A stretch of 64,000 nt of DNA from Chloroflexota bacterium. GTDB lineage: Bacteria; Chloroflexota; Anaerolineae; Aggregatilineales; Phototrophicaceae. A program made the translations under genes and the position numbers. The stretch lies in the NCBI GenBank assembly GCA_011525385.1, contig WTGF01000128.1, positions 1 through 64,000 on the forward strand. Reading direction: 5' to 3'. Below, one piece after another: positions 34,120 to 43,054 of this stretch; position 1 is the first letter of the stretch, and each line of letters opens with the position of its first letter. Under the pieces are notes generated by a model that was not told where the DNA came from, ran no database searches, and saw only the letters and a list, made by a program, of their open reading frames with translations.

Positions 34120-35151
34120 TCACCCGTCGCAAAGATAATCCGATGACTCGCGGATCACGAGTCGCGTCGGCAATTTGATGACGCGATCGGTCCTGTTTCC
34201 ATTATTCGCAATGCCCTGCAACAACAAGCGGGCGGCCGTTTTCCCCAATAAGTTCAGGTCGCGGCGGATCGCCGTGACCGGTGGACGATATAACCGCGTC
34301 AGGTGGATGTCGTCACAGGCGACCAGCGCAATGTCGCGCCCGACCGCCAGTTGACGATCTTGCAGCGCACCCAGCGCGCCGATCAATATGATATTGCCCG
34401 CCACGATCAAGGCTGTTGGCAGCGGTCGATTTCGCATCAGCAAGAGCGCCTCGGCAAAGGCGTCGGTTTCAGTGAAGGACGCGAAGCGTATCAATTCGCC
34501 CCGTAGCGGAATCCGGGCTTCGGCGAGCGCCTCTTGATAGGCTCGCAATCGTTGCTGTGTGGGATAAAAACCTTGAGGCCCGCCGATGAATCCGATATTG
34601 CGATGCCCGTTTTCGACCAGATGAAAGACCGCTTTCCGTATGCTGCTTTCGTGATCGGACTGTACGGCGAAAACGCGCTCGCCGTCGACGGGCTCGCGAT
34701 CCAGCATCACCGTCGGTATCTTCGTCTCCTGAATAAAGCGGCGCGATGGTTCGGGCGATTCCGAGGCGGACGAGACAATTAATCCGCTGACTTGCCGGCT
34801 GGCCAGCAGCCGCAAACAGGCGATATCCAGATCGGCTTGATTGCGCGAGGACACCAGTGTTACGGCGTAGCCATTGGTGGCAAGAGCCTCGGCAGCGGCT
34901 TCATATATGGTCGAGATGACCGGATTGGCGATGCTGCCAACCAGAAAACCAATCGAGTTGGTCTCTCCCCGGCGCAGACTATGCGCCAGGAAGGCCGGCT
35001 GATAATCCAATTCCTCAGCGGCTTCTACCACGCGCATCTTCAAAGCCTCGGAGACATGCGGGTAATTGTTCAATGCCCGGGATACGGAGCTAACCGAGAC
35101 CCGCGCATGATGCGCCACATCGTGTATGGTTGCCTTCTGCGACAAGGACAA
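34120..35151 (-). CDS. LacI-family transcriptional regulator
   Basis: A 343-aa repressor. The N-terminal HTH is ATIHDVAHHARVSVSSVSRALNNYPHVSEALK with hinge LDYQPAFLAHSLRRG; the sensor domain follows (IGFLVGSIANPVISTIYEAA). The start is TTG, either at 35151 or two codons later at 35145, which has better spacing to AGGGA. It is transcribed away from the DapA/sulfatase operon, whose promoter carries a perfect operator, and a variant of that operator (TGAAAACGATTTCC) sits 13 bases before its own start. It probably governs both arms of the locus; the inducer is unknown. Confidence 0.92.
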   Translation of the reverse strand: MSLSQKATIHDVAHHARVSVSSVSRALNNYPHVSEALKMRVVEAAEELDYQPAFLAHSLRRGETNSIGFLVGSIANPVISTIYEAAAEALATNGYAVTLVSSRNQADLDIACLRLLASRQVSGLIVSSASESPEPSRRFIQETKIPTVMLDREPVDGERVFAVQSDHESSIRKAVFHLVENGHRNIGFIGGPQGFYPTQQRLRAYQEALAEARIPLRGELIRFASFTETDAFAEALLLMRNRPLPTALIVAGNIILIGALGALQDRQLAVGRDIALVACDDIHLTRLYRPPVTAIRRDLNLLGKTAARLLLQGIANNGNRTDRVIKLPTRLVIRESSDYLCDG

Positions 35152-35163
35152 TCCCTGGGACTC

Positions 35164-35177
35164 TGAAAACGATTTCC
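35164..35177. promoter_or_regulatory. LacI-type operator variant in front of the regulator gene
   Basis: TGAAAACGATTTCC, differing from the palindrome at 35544 (TGAAAACGTTTTCA) by two bases, directly upstream of the LacI start. It suggests autoregulation. Confidence 0.6.
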
Positions 35178-35226
35178 GAAACTTTAACGCATCAATTGAC
35201 GTTTGTCAAACGAATTTATCATGCAC

Positions 35227-35489
35227 GCAGGGCAATCGCATCGAACTATTTTTCACCACAAAGGCACGAAGGACACAGAGTTTAGGGAATTGTGACGACT
35301 ATTCCTCTAAATTCATTGCCTGAATATGGCAAAGGCCGCCAGTAAGACTTCATCTGTCGCACGAAAGCACGCCAAAATAAGACAAGCGTATTCATTTCGT
35401 TGCTATTCTCGCTGTTCTCGATGCCCTCGGTGGTTAAATGTCCAATTTCGCCTCATGCCAGTCGCCATCGTTTGGAGCGATTGCCCTGC
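35227..35489. repeat. MITE-like element, copy 2
   Basis: A 263-bp relative of the element at 3169-3420. The ends are the perfect 13-bp inverted repeat GCAGGGCAATCGC / GCGATTGCCCTGC, and the interior shares TTTTTCACCAC, ACTTCATCTGT, GCCCTCGGTGGTTAA and ATGCCAGTCGCC with copy 1. Like copy 1 it ends just upstream of a promoter (the -35 box begins 20 bases further on). Confidence 0.65.
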
Positions 35490-35508
35490 GGCAGGTGATG
35501 AGCGGACT

Positions 35509-35536
35509 TTGACATTTGATCGCCTTTCGCTATACT
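35509..35536 (+). promoter_or_regulatory. Sigma-70-type promoter of the plus-arm operon
   Basis: A consensus TTGACA (35509-35514) and TATACT (35531-35536) spaced 16 bp apart, about 48 bases upstream of the first ATG. The LacI operator begins eight bases after the -10 box, so bound repressor would block initiation. Confidence 0.8.
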
Positions 35537-35543
35537 CTTCTGC

Positions 35544-35557
35544 TGAAAACGTTTTCA
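35544..35557. promoter_or_regulatory. LacI-type operator TGAAAACGTTTTCA
   Basis: A perfect 14-bp palindrome with central CG, exactly at the expected transcription start of the plus-arm operon. The divergent LacI gene 0.4 kb away is the obvious partner. Confidence 0.85.
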
Positions 35558-35583
35558 AAAGCAATCGCTTGCGGAGATTGGCG

Positions 35584-36507
35584 ATGCCCGATTATCAGGC
35601 GCCCGACGGCGCGTATCCTATTCTTCTGACCGCCTTTAACGAGAACGATGCGCTCGATTTGCCGGCCATCGGCAGCCTACTCGACTTTTATAAGAGCCTT
35701 GGCGTTCCCGGCGTGCTGGCCTTGGGTCAGGCCAGTGAGGTGCTTTATCTCGATGACGACGAACGGTTGCGGGTGGCGCAGCATGTGGCGGATCACCCCA
35801 GCGGCGGCATGACCATCGCCACTGTTGGCAACTTCGGCGCGACCCTGTCCCAGCAAGCGGCCAGCTTGCAGAGCATCTACGAAATGGGCAGCGATGTTGC
35901 GGTCGTGGCTCTGTCCCTGTTGCCCAGCGCACAAAACCTGGCCGACCAGTTGCTGGCGATCAGCTCCCTGGTCGGCGATCATGTCCGGCTGGGCATATAT
36001 GAATTGCCGCAGCCGGAGCACCGCCTGCTGACGCCGGCTGAAGTCGGGCGTGCCGCGGCGAGCGGTCGCTACTATTTCATGAAGGACACCTGTCGCGAAA
36101 TCGCCCCCTTCAGCGCCAAGCTGAGGGCCGCTGCCGGCAGCGCGCTCAAGCTCTTCCAGGCCAATCTCAAAGTGCTGCCGCCGTCTATGGAAGCCGGCAG
36201 CCACGGATTCTGCGGCTGGCTGCCTATGGTTTCTCCCGAGTTGAGCGCGCAAGTCTGCGATATGTCGCTGCCGGCCGAGATCCGCAAGGAAGCGCATGAC
36301 CGCTTGACGGCTTTCAACGAAGTCATGGTGGCGGGGGGCTTTCCCGCTTCGGCCAAGCATATCCTGGCGCGGCGCGGCGTCGCGATTCAGCCCTATAGCC
36401 GGGCCGAGTCGGCGCGGCGATTCTTCGAGGCGGGACCAGCAGCCCTGGATCAATACATCGCGGAGAACGAGCCCTTCACGGCGGTCGCGATGGCGGAGAC
36501 TCGATGA
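35584..36507 (+). CDS. DapA-family aldolase/dehydratase
   Basis: A 307-aa lyase of the dihydrodipicolinate synthase family. The Schiff-base lysine lies in RYYFMKDTCRE and the tyrosine in RLGIYELPQPE; VPGVLALGQASEVLYLDDDERLRV corresponds to the substrate loop. It is only distantly like the DapA-like protein of the minus arm. The ATG at 35584 has GGAG eight bases upstream, and the longer ORF-track start runs back through the promoter and repeat. It is first in an eight-gene operon and overlaps the sulfatase start (ATGA). Confidence 0.87.
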   Translation: MPDYQAPDGAYPILLTAFNENDALDLPAIGSLLDFYKSLGVPGVLALGQASEVLYLDDDERLRVAQHVADHPSGGMTIATVGNFGATLSQQAASLQSIYEMGSDVAVVALSLLPSAQNLADQLLAISSLVGDHVRLGIYELPQPEHRLLTPAEVGRAAASGRYYFMKDTCREIAPFSAKLRAAAGSALKLFQANLKVLPPSMEAGSHGFCGWLPMVSPELSAQVCDMSLPAEIRKEAHDRLTAFNEVMVAGGFPASAKHILARRGVAIQPYSRAESARRFFEAGPAALDQYIAENEPFTAVAMAETR

Positions 36508-37871
36508 AGTCCAACATTATCGTCTTCTTCAGCGACGACCATGCCGCTTGGGCGCTGCCATCCTACGGCAACAGCGAGATCAGCGCGCCCCATATCAGCG
36601 AGTTGGCCGAAACCGGCGCCCTGATGGATAAGGCCTTCACGCCCTGTCCGGTCTGCTCGCCGGCGCGCGCCTCATTTTGGACTGGCCTGTATCCCTCGCA
36701 ACACGGCGTCCACGACCATCTGGCCGAGGACGATCCGGAGGTGGGGGCGACACCCTGGCTACACGGCATTCCGACGCTGGCCGATTACCTGCGCGCTGCC
36801 GGATACACCAGCGCCATGTGCGGCAAATGGCACTGCGGCGCGGGCGAAACCCCGAAATCCGGCTTCGATTACTGGTATAGTTCCTGGCGCAAGACCCCCA
36901 AGTACAGCACGATGACCCACAAATACAGCGATCAAGGTCAGGTGGTGGAGCGAACCGGTTACGATACGCGGATCGTCACCGACGCCGCCATCGACTTCCT
37001 GCGACAACGCGATGGAGAGAAACCTTTCTTTCTCTTCATCGGATACGCGACCACGCACAATCCCTGGATCAATCGCGACGAAGGACTGGTTTCGGGCTAT
37101 CGCAATGCGACATTCGGCGATATTCCTGACGATATTCCCTATGCCTTTGGCGAACCGGGCAGGCATCCCGTCGCGCCGGATGATCCCGGGGAGGCGCTGG
37201 CGCAATACTACGCTTCGGTAACGATGATCGATGAAGGGGTAGGGCGGGTGCTGGACGAACTGGCGGACGAACGTGATGAAACGCTGATCGTCTACACTTC
37301 CGATCACGGGCTGAACATGGGGCATCACGGCATCTGGGGCAAGGGCAACGGCAGCGAACCGCTGAACATGCTCGAGGAGTCCATTCGCGTGCCGCTGATC
37401 CTCAATCATGCCGGGCAGATCACGGCAGGCCAGAGGCGCGCCGAGCTAGTCAATCACTGCGACTTGTTCATGAGCTTGCTGGACTTCGCTGGCGCGCGGC
37501 CACAAGCGGCCGATCGCTTTCCCGGCAAGAGCTTCCGCCACATGCTGGCAGGGGAGGACGCGCCAGCATGGGACGACAAGACTATCGTCGAATACGGTGT
37601 CGTTCGCGCCATCCGCGACGCGCGCTACAAGCTGGTTCAACGCCGCGATAGTTACCAGAACCTCTTGCACGACCTCGAGCGCGATCCGCGGGAGACTGTG
37701 AACCTTTATCGTGATCCACAGTGCCAAGACATTGTCAGGCGCTTGACCGCCGCGCTGGAGAGCTTCTTCGCGAGATACGAAGTGGCGGCGCGCAGCGGCC
37801 TGCGCGGGGACGATCTGCCAGTCCATAACCGGAATGAAGCGTGGCGAAGCAAAAATGTCTCTTATTCATAA
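36504..37871 (+). CDS. Type I sulfatase (cysteine type)
   Basis: A 455-aa formylglycine-dependent sulfatase. The activation motif is CSPAR in TPCPVCSPARASFWTGLYPSQHGVH, with metal ligands in FFSDDHAAWAL and VYTSDHGLNMGHHGIWGKGN. No signal peptide, so it acts on imported sugar fragments in the cytoplasm; a formylglycine-generating enzyme must be encoded elsewhere. It implies that the substrate of this locus can carry sulfate esters. Confidence 0.93.
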   Translation: MKSNIIVFFSDDHAAWALPSYGNSEISAPHISELAETGALMDKAFTPCPVCSPARASFWTGLYPSQHGVHDHLAEDDPEVGATPWLHGIPTLADYLRAAGYTSAMCGKWHCGAGETPKSGFDYWYSSWRKTPKYSTMTHKYSDQGQVVERTGYDTRIVTDAAIDFLRQRDGEKPFFLFIGYATTHNPWINRDEGLVSGYRNATFGDIPDDIPYAFGEPGRHPVAPDDPGEALAQYYASVTMIDEGVGRVLDELADERDETLIVYTSDHGLNMGHHGIWGKGNGSEPLNMLEESIRVPLILNHAGQITAGQRRAELVNHCDLFMSLLDFAGARPQAADRFPGKSFRHMLAGEDAPAWDDKTIVEYGVVRAIRDARYKLVQRRDSYQNLLHDLERDPRETVNLYRDPQCQDIVRRLTAALESFFARYEVAARSGLRGDDLPVHNRNEAWRSKNVSYS

Positions 37872-37959
37872 ACCGCGTCGCTCATGCGACGAGAAGGCAT
37901 ATTATTTTGAGTGGGAGCGGTAGACTTTCTCGCGGCCGCCGAGCGACTGAAAGGCTTTT

Positions 37960-39123
37960 ATGAAAATAACAGCGATTCGCGACCGCGTCGTGCCCATACG
38001 CTCGGATATCCGCAACGCCTTCATCGACTTTTCACAGATGACCGCTTCGATTGTCGGCATCCAGAGCGATGTCATCCGCGCCGGGGCGCCACTGATCGGC
38101 TATGGATTCAACTCCAACGGGCGCTACTCGCAGAGCGGCATCCTGCGCGATCGCATCATTCCCCGCCTGCTCGCGGCGCGGCCCGAGGCGCTGCTCAATG
38201 ATGACGGCAGCAACTTTGATCCCGCCCGGGCTTGGGACATCATGATGCGCAACGAAAAGCCGGGCGGCCATGGCGAGCGCTCGGTGGCGGTCGGCGTCAT
38301 CGATATGGCGCTCTGGGATCTGGTCGCCAAGATCGAAGGCGCCCCGCTTTATCGCTTGCTGGGCGAGCGCTATCGCGGCGGCGAGGTCGACGACGATGTC
38401 TTCGTCTATGCCGCCGGCGGCTACTATTATCCCGGCAAGGATCTGGGCGCGCTGCAAGACGAGATCAAGACTTATCTCGATTTGGGTTATAACACGGTCA
38501 AGATCAAGATCGGCGGCCTACCGCTGGCGGAGGACCTCAAACGCATCGAGGCGGTCATCGACATCGTCGGGGGCGGAAAGCGCCTGGCGGTCGATGTCAA
38601 CGGGCGCTTCAACCTGAAGGAGGCGCTGGCCTATGCCCAAGCCCTGGAACCATACAACCTGTTCTGGTACGAGGAGCCGGGCGATCCGCTCGACTACCTG
38701 CTCAATGCCGCGCTGGCGGGTTCGACCAGCTTGCCGCTGGCGACGGGCGAAAACCTTTTCTCGACCATCGACGCGGCCAACTTGATCCGCTACGGCGGCA
38801 TGAGGCCGGATAAGGATTTCCTGCAAATGGATCCCGCCCTCAGCTATGGCTTGGTGGAATACCTGCGCACACTGAACATGTTATCGGATTACGGCTGGTC
38901 CCCGCGGCGCTGCATCCCGCATGGCGGTCATCAATTCGCTTTGCATATCGCCGCCGGTCTGGGGCTTTTCGGCAACGAATCCTACCCCCATGTTTTTCAG
39001 CCTTTTGGCGGCTTCGGCGACGGTATCGCCGTGCGAAATGGGCGAATCCAGCCGCCCCAAGTACCCGGAATCGGCTTTGAACTTAAAGCCGATCTGATGA
39101 GAGAATTCGACGCGCTTTTCTAA
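37960..39123 (+). CDS. Enolase-superfamily dehydratase, D-tartrate-dehydratase-like
   Basis: A 387-aa mandelate-racemase-type enzyme. Active-site order: KIKIGG (KxK), DVNGRFN, YEEPGDPLDY and GENLFSTIDAANLIRYGG (metal ligands), then CIPHGGHQFALHIAAGLGLFGNESYP with the catalytic histidine. The EEPGDPLDY and LIRYGGMRPD segments are those I associate with D(-)-tartrate dehydratases; that label is from memory. It should dehydrate an acid sugar or small hydroxy-diacid. It is preceded by an 88-base gap and continues the plus-arm operon. Confidence 0.85.
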   Translation: MKITAIRDRVVPIRSDIRNAFIDFSQMTASIVGIQSDVIRAGAPLIGYGFNSNGRYSQSGILRDRIIPRLLAARPEALLNDDGSNFDPARAWDIMMRNEKPGGHGERSVAVGVIDMALWDLVAKIEGAPLYRLLGERYRGGEVDDDVFVYAAGGYYYPGKDLGALQDEIKTYLDLGYNTVKIKIGGLPLAEDLKRIEAVIDIVGGGKRLAVDVNGRFNLKEALAYAQALEPYNLFWYEEPGDPLDYLLNAALAGSTSLPLATGENLFSTIDAANLIRYGGMRPDKDFLQMDPALSYGLVEYLRTLNMLSDYGWSPRRCIPHGGHQFALHIAAGLGLFGNESYPHVFQPFGGFGDGIAVRNGRIQPPQVPGIGFELKADLMREFDALF

Positions 39124-39154
39124 CGGCGCGGGACCATACAGCTAGGGCGGCCGC

Positions 39155-39919
39155 ATGATCAGCTTTGTCACCTTCTACATTGATGTCACGGCGCGGACGA
39201 TGGGCAACATTCATCGCAGGACCTCGACCATCACCGTGACCGAGCCGCATGAGTACATCCGGACCATGTTCGCTTCGGCCAGGCGATTCCACAGCCAATG
39301 CCGGCAAGTCATCCTCAGCGACCGGGGCACGATCTTCCCCCCGCATCCGGACACCGACATCATCCGCTACGATCTCGATTCCGAAAATCCGATGATGTCG
39401 CGCTCTATCGCCTGGCTTGACTACATCAAAGAGGCGGCGGGCCATATGATATTTCTGGATTCCGATATCCTGATCAATGGCGATCTGTCGCGGGTCTTCG
39501 ACTACGACTTCGATGTATCATTGACTTACCGAAATGAGGACAAATGGCCGATCAACGCCGGCATCAATTTCGCGCATGGACGACGCATCGACGGCGCCGC
39601 GCGCTTCCACAGGCGCTGGCTGCGGCGCTTCCGGGGGCAGCATCATGGCAGCAGCGTTTGGGGTGGCGATCAAGACGCCCTGCGCGAGATCTTCAGCGCG
39701 GTGGACTTCGCCCGCGACGATATCTTTTGCCATGATCTCGACGGCATCAAGGTCTTGTTTCTTCCTTGTTCGATTTACAACTTTTCGACATCAATGGAAT
39801 GCGAAATGGACGGGCATTACCCGGAAAAGAAGGTCTTGCATTTCAAAGGCAGGCGCAAACCGCATCTGTTTCCTTATTGGCGGACTTATATCAAGCCAGG
39901 AGCGACCGAAAAAGGATAG
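39155..39919 (+). CDS. Glycosyltransferase-like protein (GT-A/GT8-type)
   Basis: A 254-aa protein with a DxD motif in AAGHMIFLDSDILINGDLSRVF, followed by DKWPINAGINFAHGRR, WGGDQDALREIF and a C-terminal VLHFKGRRKPH, all reminiscent of family 8-like nucleotide-sugar transferases. No signal or membrane span. A transferase is unexpected among catabolic genes; it could transfer sugar to a storage product or be an ancestral-fold enzyme with another job. The gene is four bases upstream of the rhamnogalacturonan-lyase-like gene. Confidence 0.65.
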   Translation: MISFVTFYIDVTARTMGNIHRRTSTITVTEPHEYIRTMFASARRFHSQCRQVILSDRGTIFPPHPDTDIIRYDLDSENPMMSRSIAWLDYIKEAAGHMIFLDSDILINGDLSRVFDYDFDVSLTYRNEDKWPINAGINFAHGRRIDGAARFHRRWLRRFRGQHHGSSVWGGDQDALREIFSAVDFARDDIFCHDLDGIKVLFLPCSIYNFSTSMECEMDGHYPEKKVLHFKGRRKPHLFPYWRTYIKPGATEKG

Positions 39920-39922
39920 GCG

Positions 39923-42900
39923 ATGGAACTGATTCCTCATATTGACATCATCGAGCCGGAGCGCATTGAGGCGCTCTTCGCGGACCAAGCCAACTACTGC
40001 TGGCGCGCGGTGGATTGCGAAACGCTGGATACCTGGTCCCCCGATATCGGCCTGACCGCCTATCCCAAGCCCAGCATTTATCGCGCCAACGTCCTCGCCG
40101 AATCCGAGCGGTCGTCGACATTGCGCCATCGCTTCTGGCAAACCATCGAGGGCCAAGCCGATCACACCGGTCGGCGCTACATCGGCATCCTGATCTATTG
40201 CAAGGCGGGTGAAACCTGCCCGATGGAGCTGCGCCTGGCCAGTCAAGAGATCGGGCGCGTGGAGCCGAGCCGACACGACAACCGCCCCCACTTGATTGTG
40301 GTCGACAAACCAGTCCAATTCATGGGCGCGATGGAGGTTTTTCGTTTGACCGCGCCGGGGCCCGGCAGCTATCGCATTGAAGGATTTGTCCTATTGCGCG
40401 AGCGGCCGCAGCCGAGCCGCTTCGCGCCGGAGATCGCGAATTTGACCCTTCGCGCGAGCCGCGCCGAGAACGGGAACTGGACGGCGCGGCTGCAGTTCAC
40501 CACCTCTCGGCTCGCGCGCGTTGACGCGACCATCGTCGAACATGGCTCCGCGTTTCGCGCCCGGCAGACGGCCGAGCCGGCGCGCCTGCATCATCTCCTT
40601 TTTTCCGATTTGCCCGCCGAGCGCAGCTTCGAGGCCGAAGTCACAGCGACTGACCCCTCCGGTGAATCGGTTACGGAAGCGCTGAGGTTTCTCACCTCGC
40701 AGACTGAGGGACGGCCGACGGAGAGAGTCGTAGTTCCGCTGGAACTGATCAATCTTAATAATTCCGATCTCGCTGGTCTGCCTCTGTCATTTGGCCTTCC
40801 CTTTAGCAAAGGCGCGCTTCCTCGGATCGCGACTTGCCACCTGCAGGCGGGAGGACAAGTCCTGCCGGCGGGGGCGCAAGCGCAAAGTCACTGGGACGAT
40901 GGCACGGTACGTTGGGCGCTGGTGGAAAGCCGCATTCCCCAAGACTTGACAAGTGAACGGTCGCTGTCGGGGGAGTTCCATGTCAACGCGCCCGACCTGA
41001 ATGCCGTCCCATTCGGCGGAACTGTTTCCGACGGGAACGACGATGTGCTGCGTTCGCAATCCTGCGATGGCGACCTTGTGATCGAGAGACGTCTGAATGA
41101 CAACTGGGACAAAGCTTTCTCCTTGTCGGACCTGCGCTTCCGGACGAATCTGAGCAACGGCGCGACGCTTCAATCGAGCCCGGTCCGCTGGCTGAGCCGC
41201 GATTCTCGTACTTTCCAGTTCGAGGTCAAGCACGAAGACGAACGCGGCGTCGCCCATTTACGCAGCAATATGCGCCTTCAGTTTTATCCGGACCAGAGTT
41301 TCGTCAAGCTGCATCACCGCCTGGAAGTCATCAGCCCGGCGCTGGCGCCCGCAGCCGCTGGCGGACAATTGCCCGGGGACAGCGACGAAGCGATCACTTC
41401 CGCTATCGTGGGCGACAGCGGCGAAGAAAGCACCCTGCTCAAGCTGCATTCCTTTTCCATTGGCATCCCATTCCCTGGCGCAGCGGTCGTTCACCACGCC
41501 GAGCAAAGTTGGAGCGCTACCGATGGCGACTGGCAACTGCGCCATGATCACGACCTGGCGTACAGCGCCGGCGGCGAAACCCGAGAAGGGAGGGCGCCCG
41601 GTCATATTCGAGTCGACGGTGATTTGGGCGCGCTTGGCATCGGCCTGCGCCATTTTTGGCAGACCTATCCCAAGGCGATTACGGTGGCTGGCGACGGGGT
41701 CGATATTGAACTCTTCCCCGAACGGAGCGGCGTCGACTTGCCCGGGGACGAAGACGCTCCCCACCGACTCTACTTCTGGCTCGCTGATGACGGCTATATC
41801 CTGAAATCCGGCCTGGCGCTGAGCAATGAAATCCTGCTCGATTTTGGCGGCGATCAGCCGGCCGCATTTGACTGGCTGGAACAGGGCGTCGTGGCGCGGC
41901 CGGATATCGGTTATCTCAATAGCACGGGCGCGCTTTATCGGCTCGGCGCGCGGCGGGATTCGATCTTGCCCGACTACGAGAAACTCGCCGACAGCGCCCT
42001 GGAGTCTTTTCACGACGATCGCGAGCATTTCCGCGCTTATGGACAAGTCAACTTCGGTGACTGGTACGGCGAGAGCGGCTGGTCCTGGGGCAATAACGAA
42101 TACGACCCGGCCTACTGCGCCTATAGCGAATTCCTGCGCGGCGGCGATCCAGGCTGGGCAGCCTGGGCCGCCGAGTCGGCGCGGCACCTGGCTGATGTCG
42201 ATACGATCAACTTCTCGGGCGATCCCGCAGAAATCGGCGGACAATCCATGCACATGCCCGGGCACCTGGGCGGATACTTGCCGCCGCTTTTCCGCAGCAA
42301 GATGGCGGGTACCAAGACAATCCCCTCGCATACCTGGATCGAGGGAACGATGCTGCATTATTTGTTGACGGGCGATGACTTTGTTTATGAATCGCTGCAG
42401 AAGACCAGAAACTGGCTTTTGCAGAAACATTTCTTCGACCATTATGATTTCACAAATGCGCGCGAAGCCGGCTGGCATTTGATCCATCTTTGCATGTTGG
42501 CCGCGGCGCAGGACGATCCCGACTGCCTGAATGCCGCCTCAATCATCGTCGAGCGGGTTTTGGAGCGCGCGGAGCCCGAAGGCGGCTGGGTGCGCAACTT
42601 GACCGAGAGTCATTGCGGCTGTGGCTATCCGCGCTGCAGCGGCGAGGCCGGTTTCATGGTCGGCGTTTTGCTCTCTGGCTTGAAGCGCTATTACAATCTC
42701 ACACAGGACCCGCGGGTCGGCGAGGCGATCATTGGCGGGGCGCGCTGGCTGATCCGCGAGACCTTCGATCACGAGAGCGGGCACTTCCGATATACCTCTT
42801 GCCGGAAGCGCACGCTCGGCGGCAACTTTCGCTGTACGCAGTGGGTTCTGGAAGGCTTGGCGGCCGCCTGGGAACTTTCGGGCGATACCGATATCGCCCT

Positions 42901-43054
42901 TCACGTGAAAAAGGGCCTGCCCACCATCGGCATGTTTCCCGAATGGATTTCTCATTTGGGCATGGGCAAGGCCATGTCACAGCAAATGCGCTATGTGCCG
43001 ACAATTTTGGCGACGCTGGAATCACGACCTCTGGGAGGAGAAAATGATGACTGA
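39923..43054 (+). CDS. Exo-rhamnogalacturonan-lyase-like protein (PL26/PcRGLX-type)
   Basis: The largest protein of the window, 1043 aa. Residues 1-260 look like extra beta domains; from about 265 (VVVPLELINLNNSDLAGLPLSFGLPFSKGAL) it has the N-terminal RIFT-barrel pattern of PcRGLX/YetA-like proteins, then a beta-sandwich (about 430-650) and an alpha/alpha-toroid (about 670-1030; FGDWYGESGWSWGNNEYDPAYC, HMPGHLGGYLPPLF, CGCGYPRCSGEAGFMVGVLLSG). Characterised relatives are PL26 exo-rhamnogalacturonan lyases. There is no signal peptide, so fragments must be imported first. Its stop overlaps the downstream isomerase gene. Confidence 0.75.
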   Translation: MELIPHIDIIEPERIEALFADQANYCWRAVDCETLDTWSPDIGLTAYPKPSIYRANVLAESERSSTLRHRFWQTIEGQADHTGRRYIGILIYCKAGETCPMELRLASQEIGRVEPSRHDNRPHLIVVDKPVQFMGAMEVFRLTAPGPGSYRIEGFVLLRERPQPSRFAPEIANLTLRASRAENGNWTARLQFTTSRLARVDATIVEHGSAFRARQTAEPARLHHLLFSDLPAERSFEAEVTATDPSGESVTEALRFLTSQTEGRPTERVVVPLELINLNNSDLAGLPLSFGLPFSKGALPRIATCHLQAGGQVLPAGAQAQSHWDDGTVRWALVESRIPQDLTSERSLSGEFHVNAPDLNAVPFGGTVSDGNDDVLRSQSCDGDLVIERRLNDNWDKAFSLSDLRFRTNLSNGATLQSSPVRWLSRDSRTFQFEVKHEDERGVAHLRSNMRLQFYPDQSFVKLHHRLEVISPALAPAAAGGQLPGDSDEAITSAIVGDSGEESTLLKLHSFSIGIPFPGAAVVHHAEQSWSATDGDWQLRHDHDLAYSAGGETREGRAPGHIRVDGDLGALGIGLRHFWQTYPKAITVAGDGVDIELFPERSGVDLPGDEDAPHRLYFWLADDGYILKSGLALSNEILLDFGGDQPAAFDWLEQGVVARPDIGYLNSTGALYRLGARRDSILPDYEKLADSALESFHDDREHFRAYGQVNFGDWYGESGWSWGNNEYDPAYCAYSEFLRGGDPGWAAWAAESARHLADVDTINFSGDPAEIGGQSMHMPGHLGGYLPPLFRSKMAGTKTIPSHTWIEGTMLHYLLTGDDFVYESLQKTRNWLLQKHFFDHYDFTNAREAGWHLIHLCMLAAAQDDPDCLNAASIIVERVLERAEPEGGWVRNLTESHCGCGYPRCSGEAGFMVGVLLSGLKRYYNLTQDPRVGEAIIGGARWLIRETFDHESGHFRYTSCRKRTLGGNFRCTQWVLEGLAAAWELSGDTDIALHVKKGLPTIGMFPEWISHLGMGKAMSQQMRYVPTILATLESRPLGGENDD

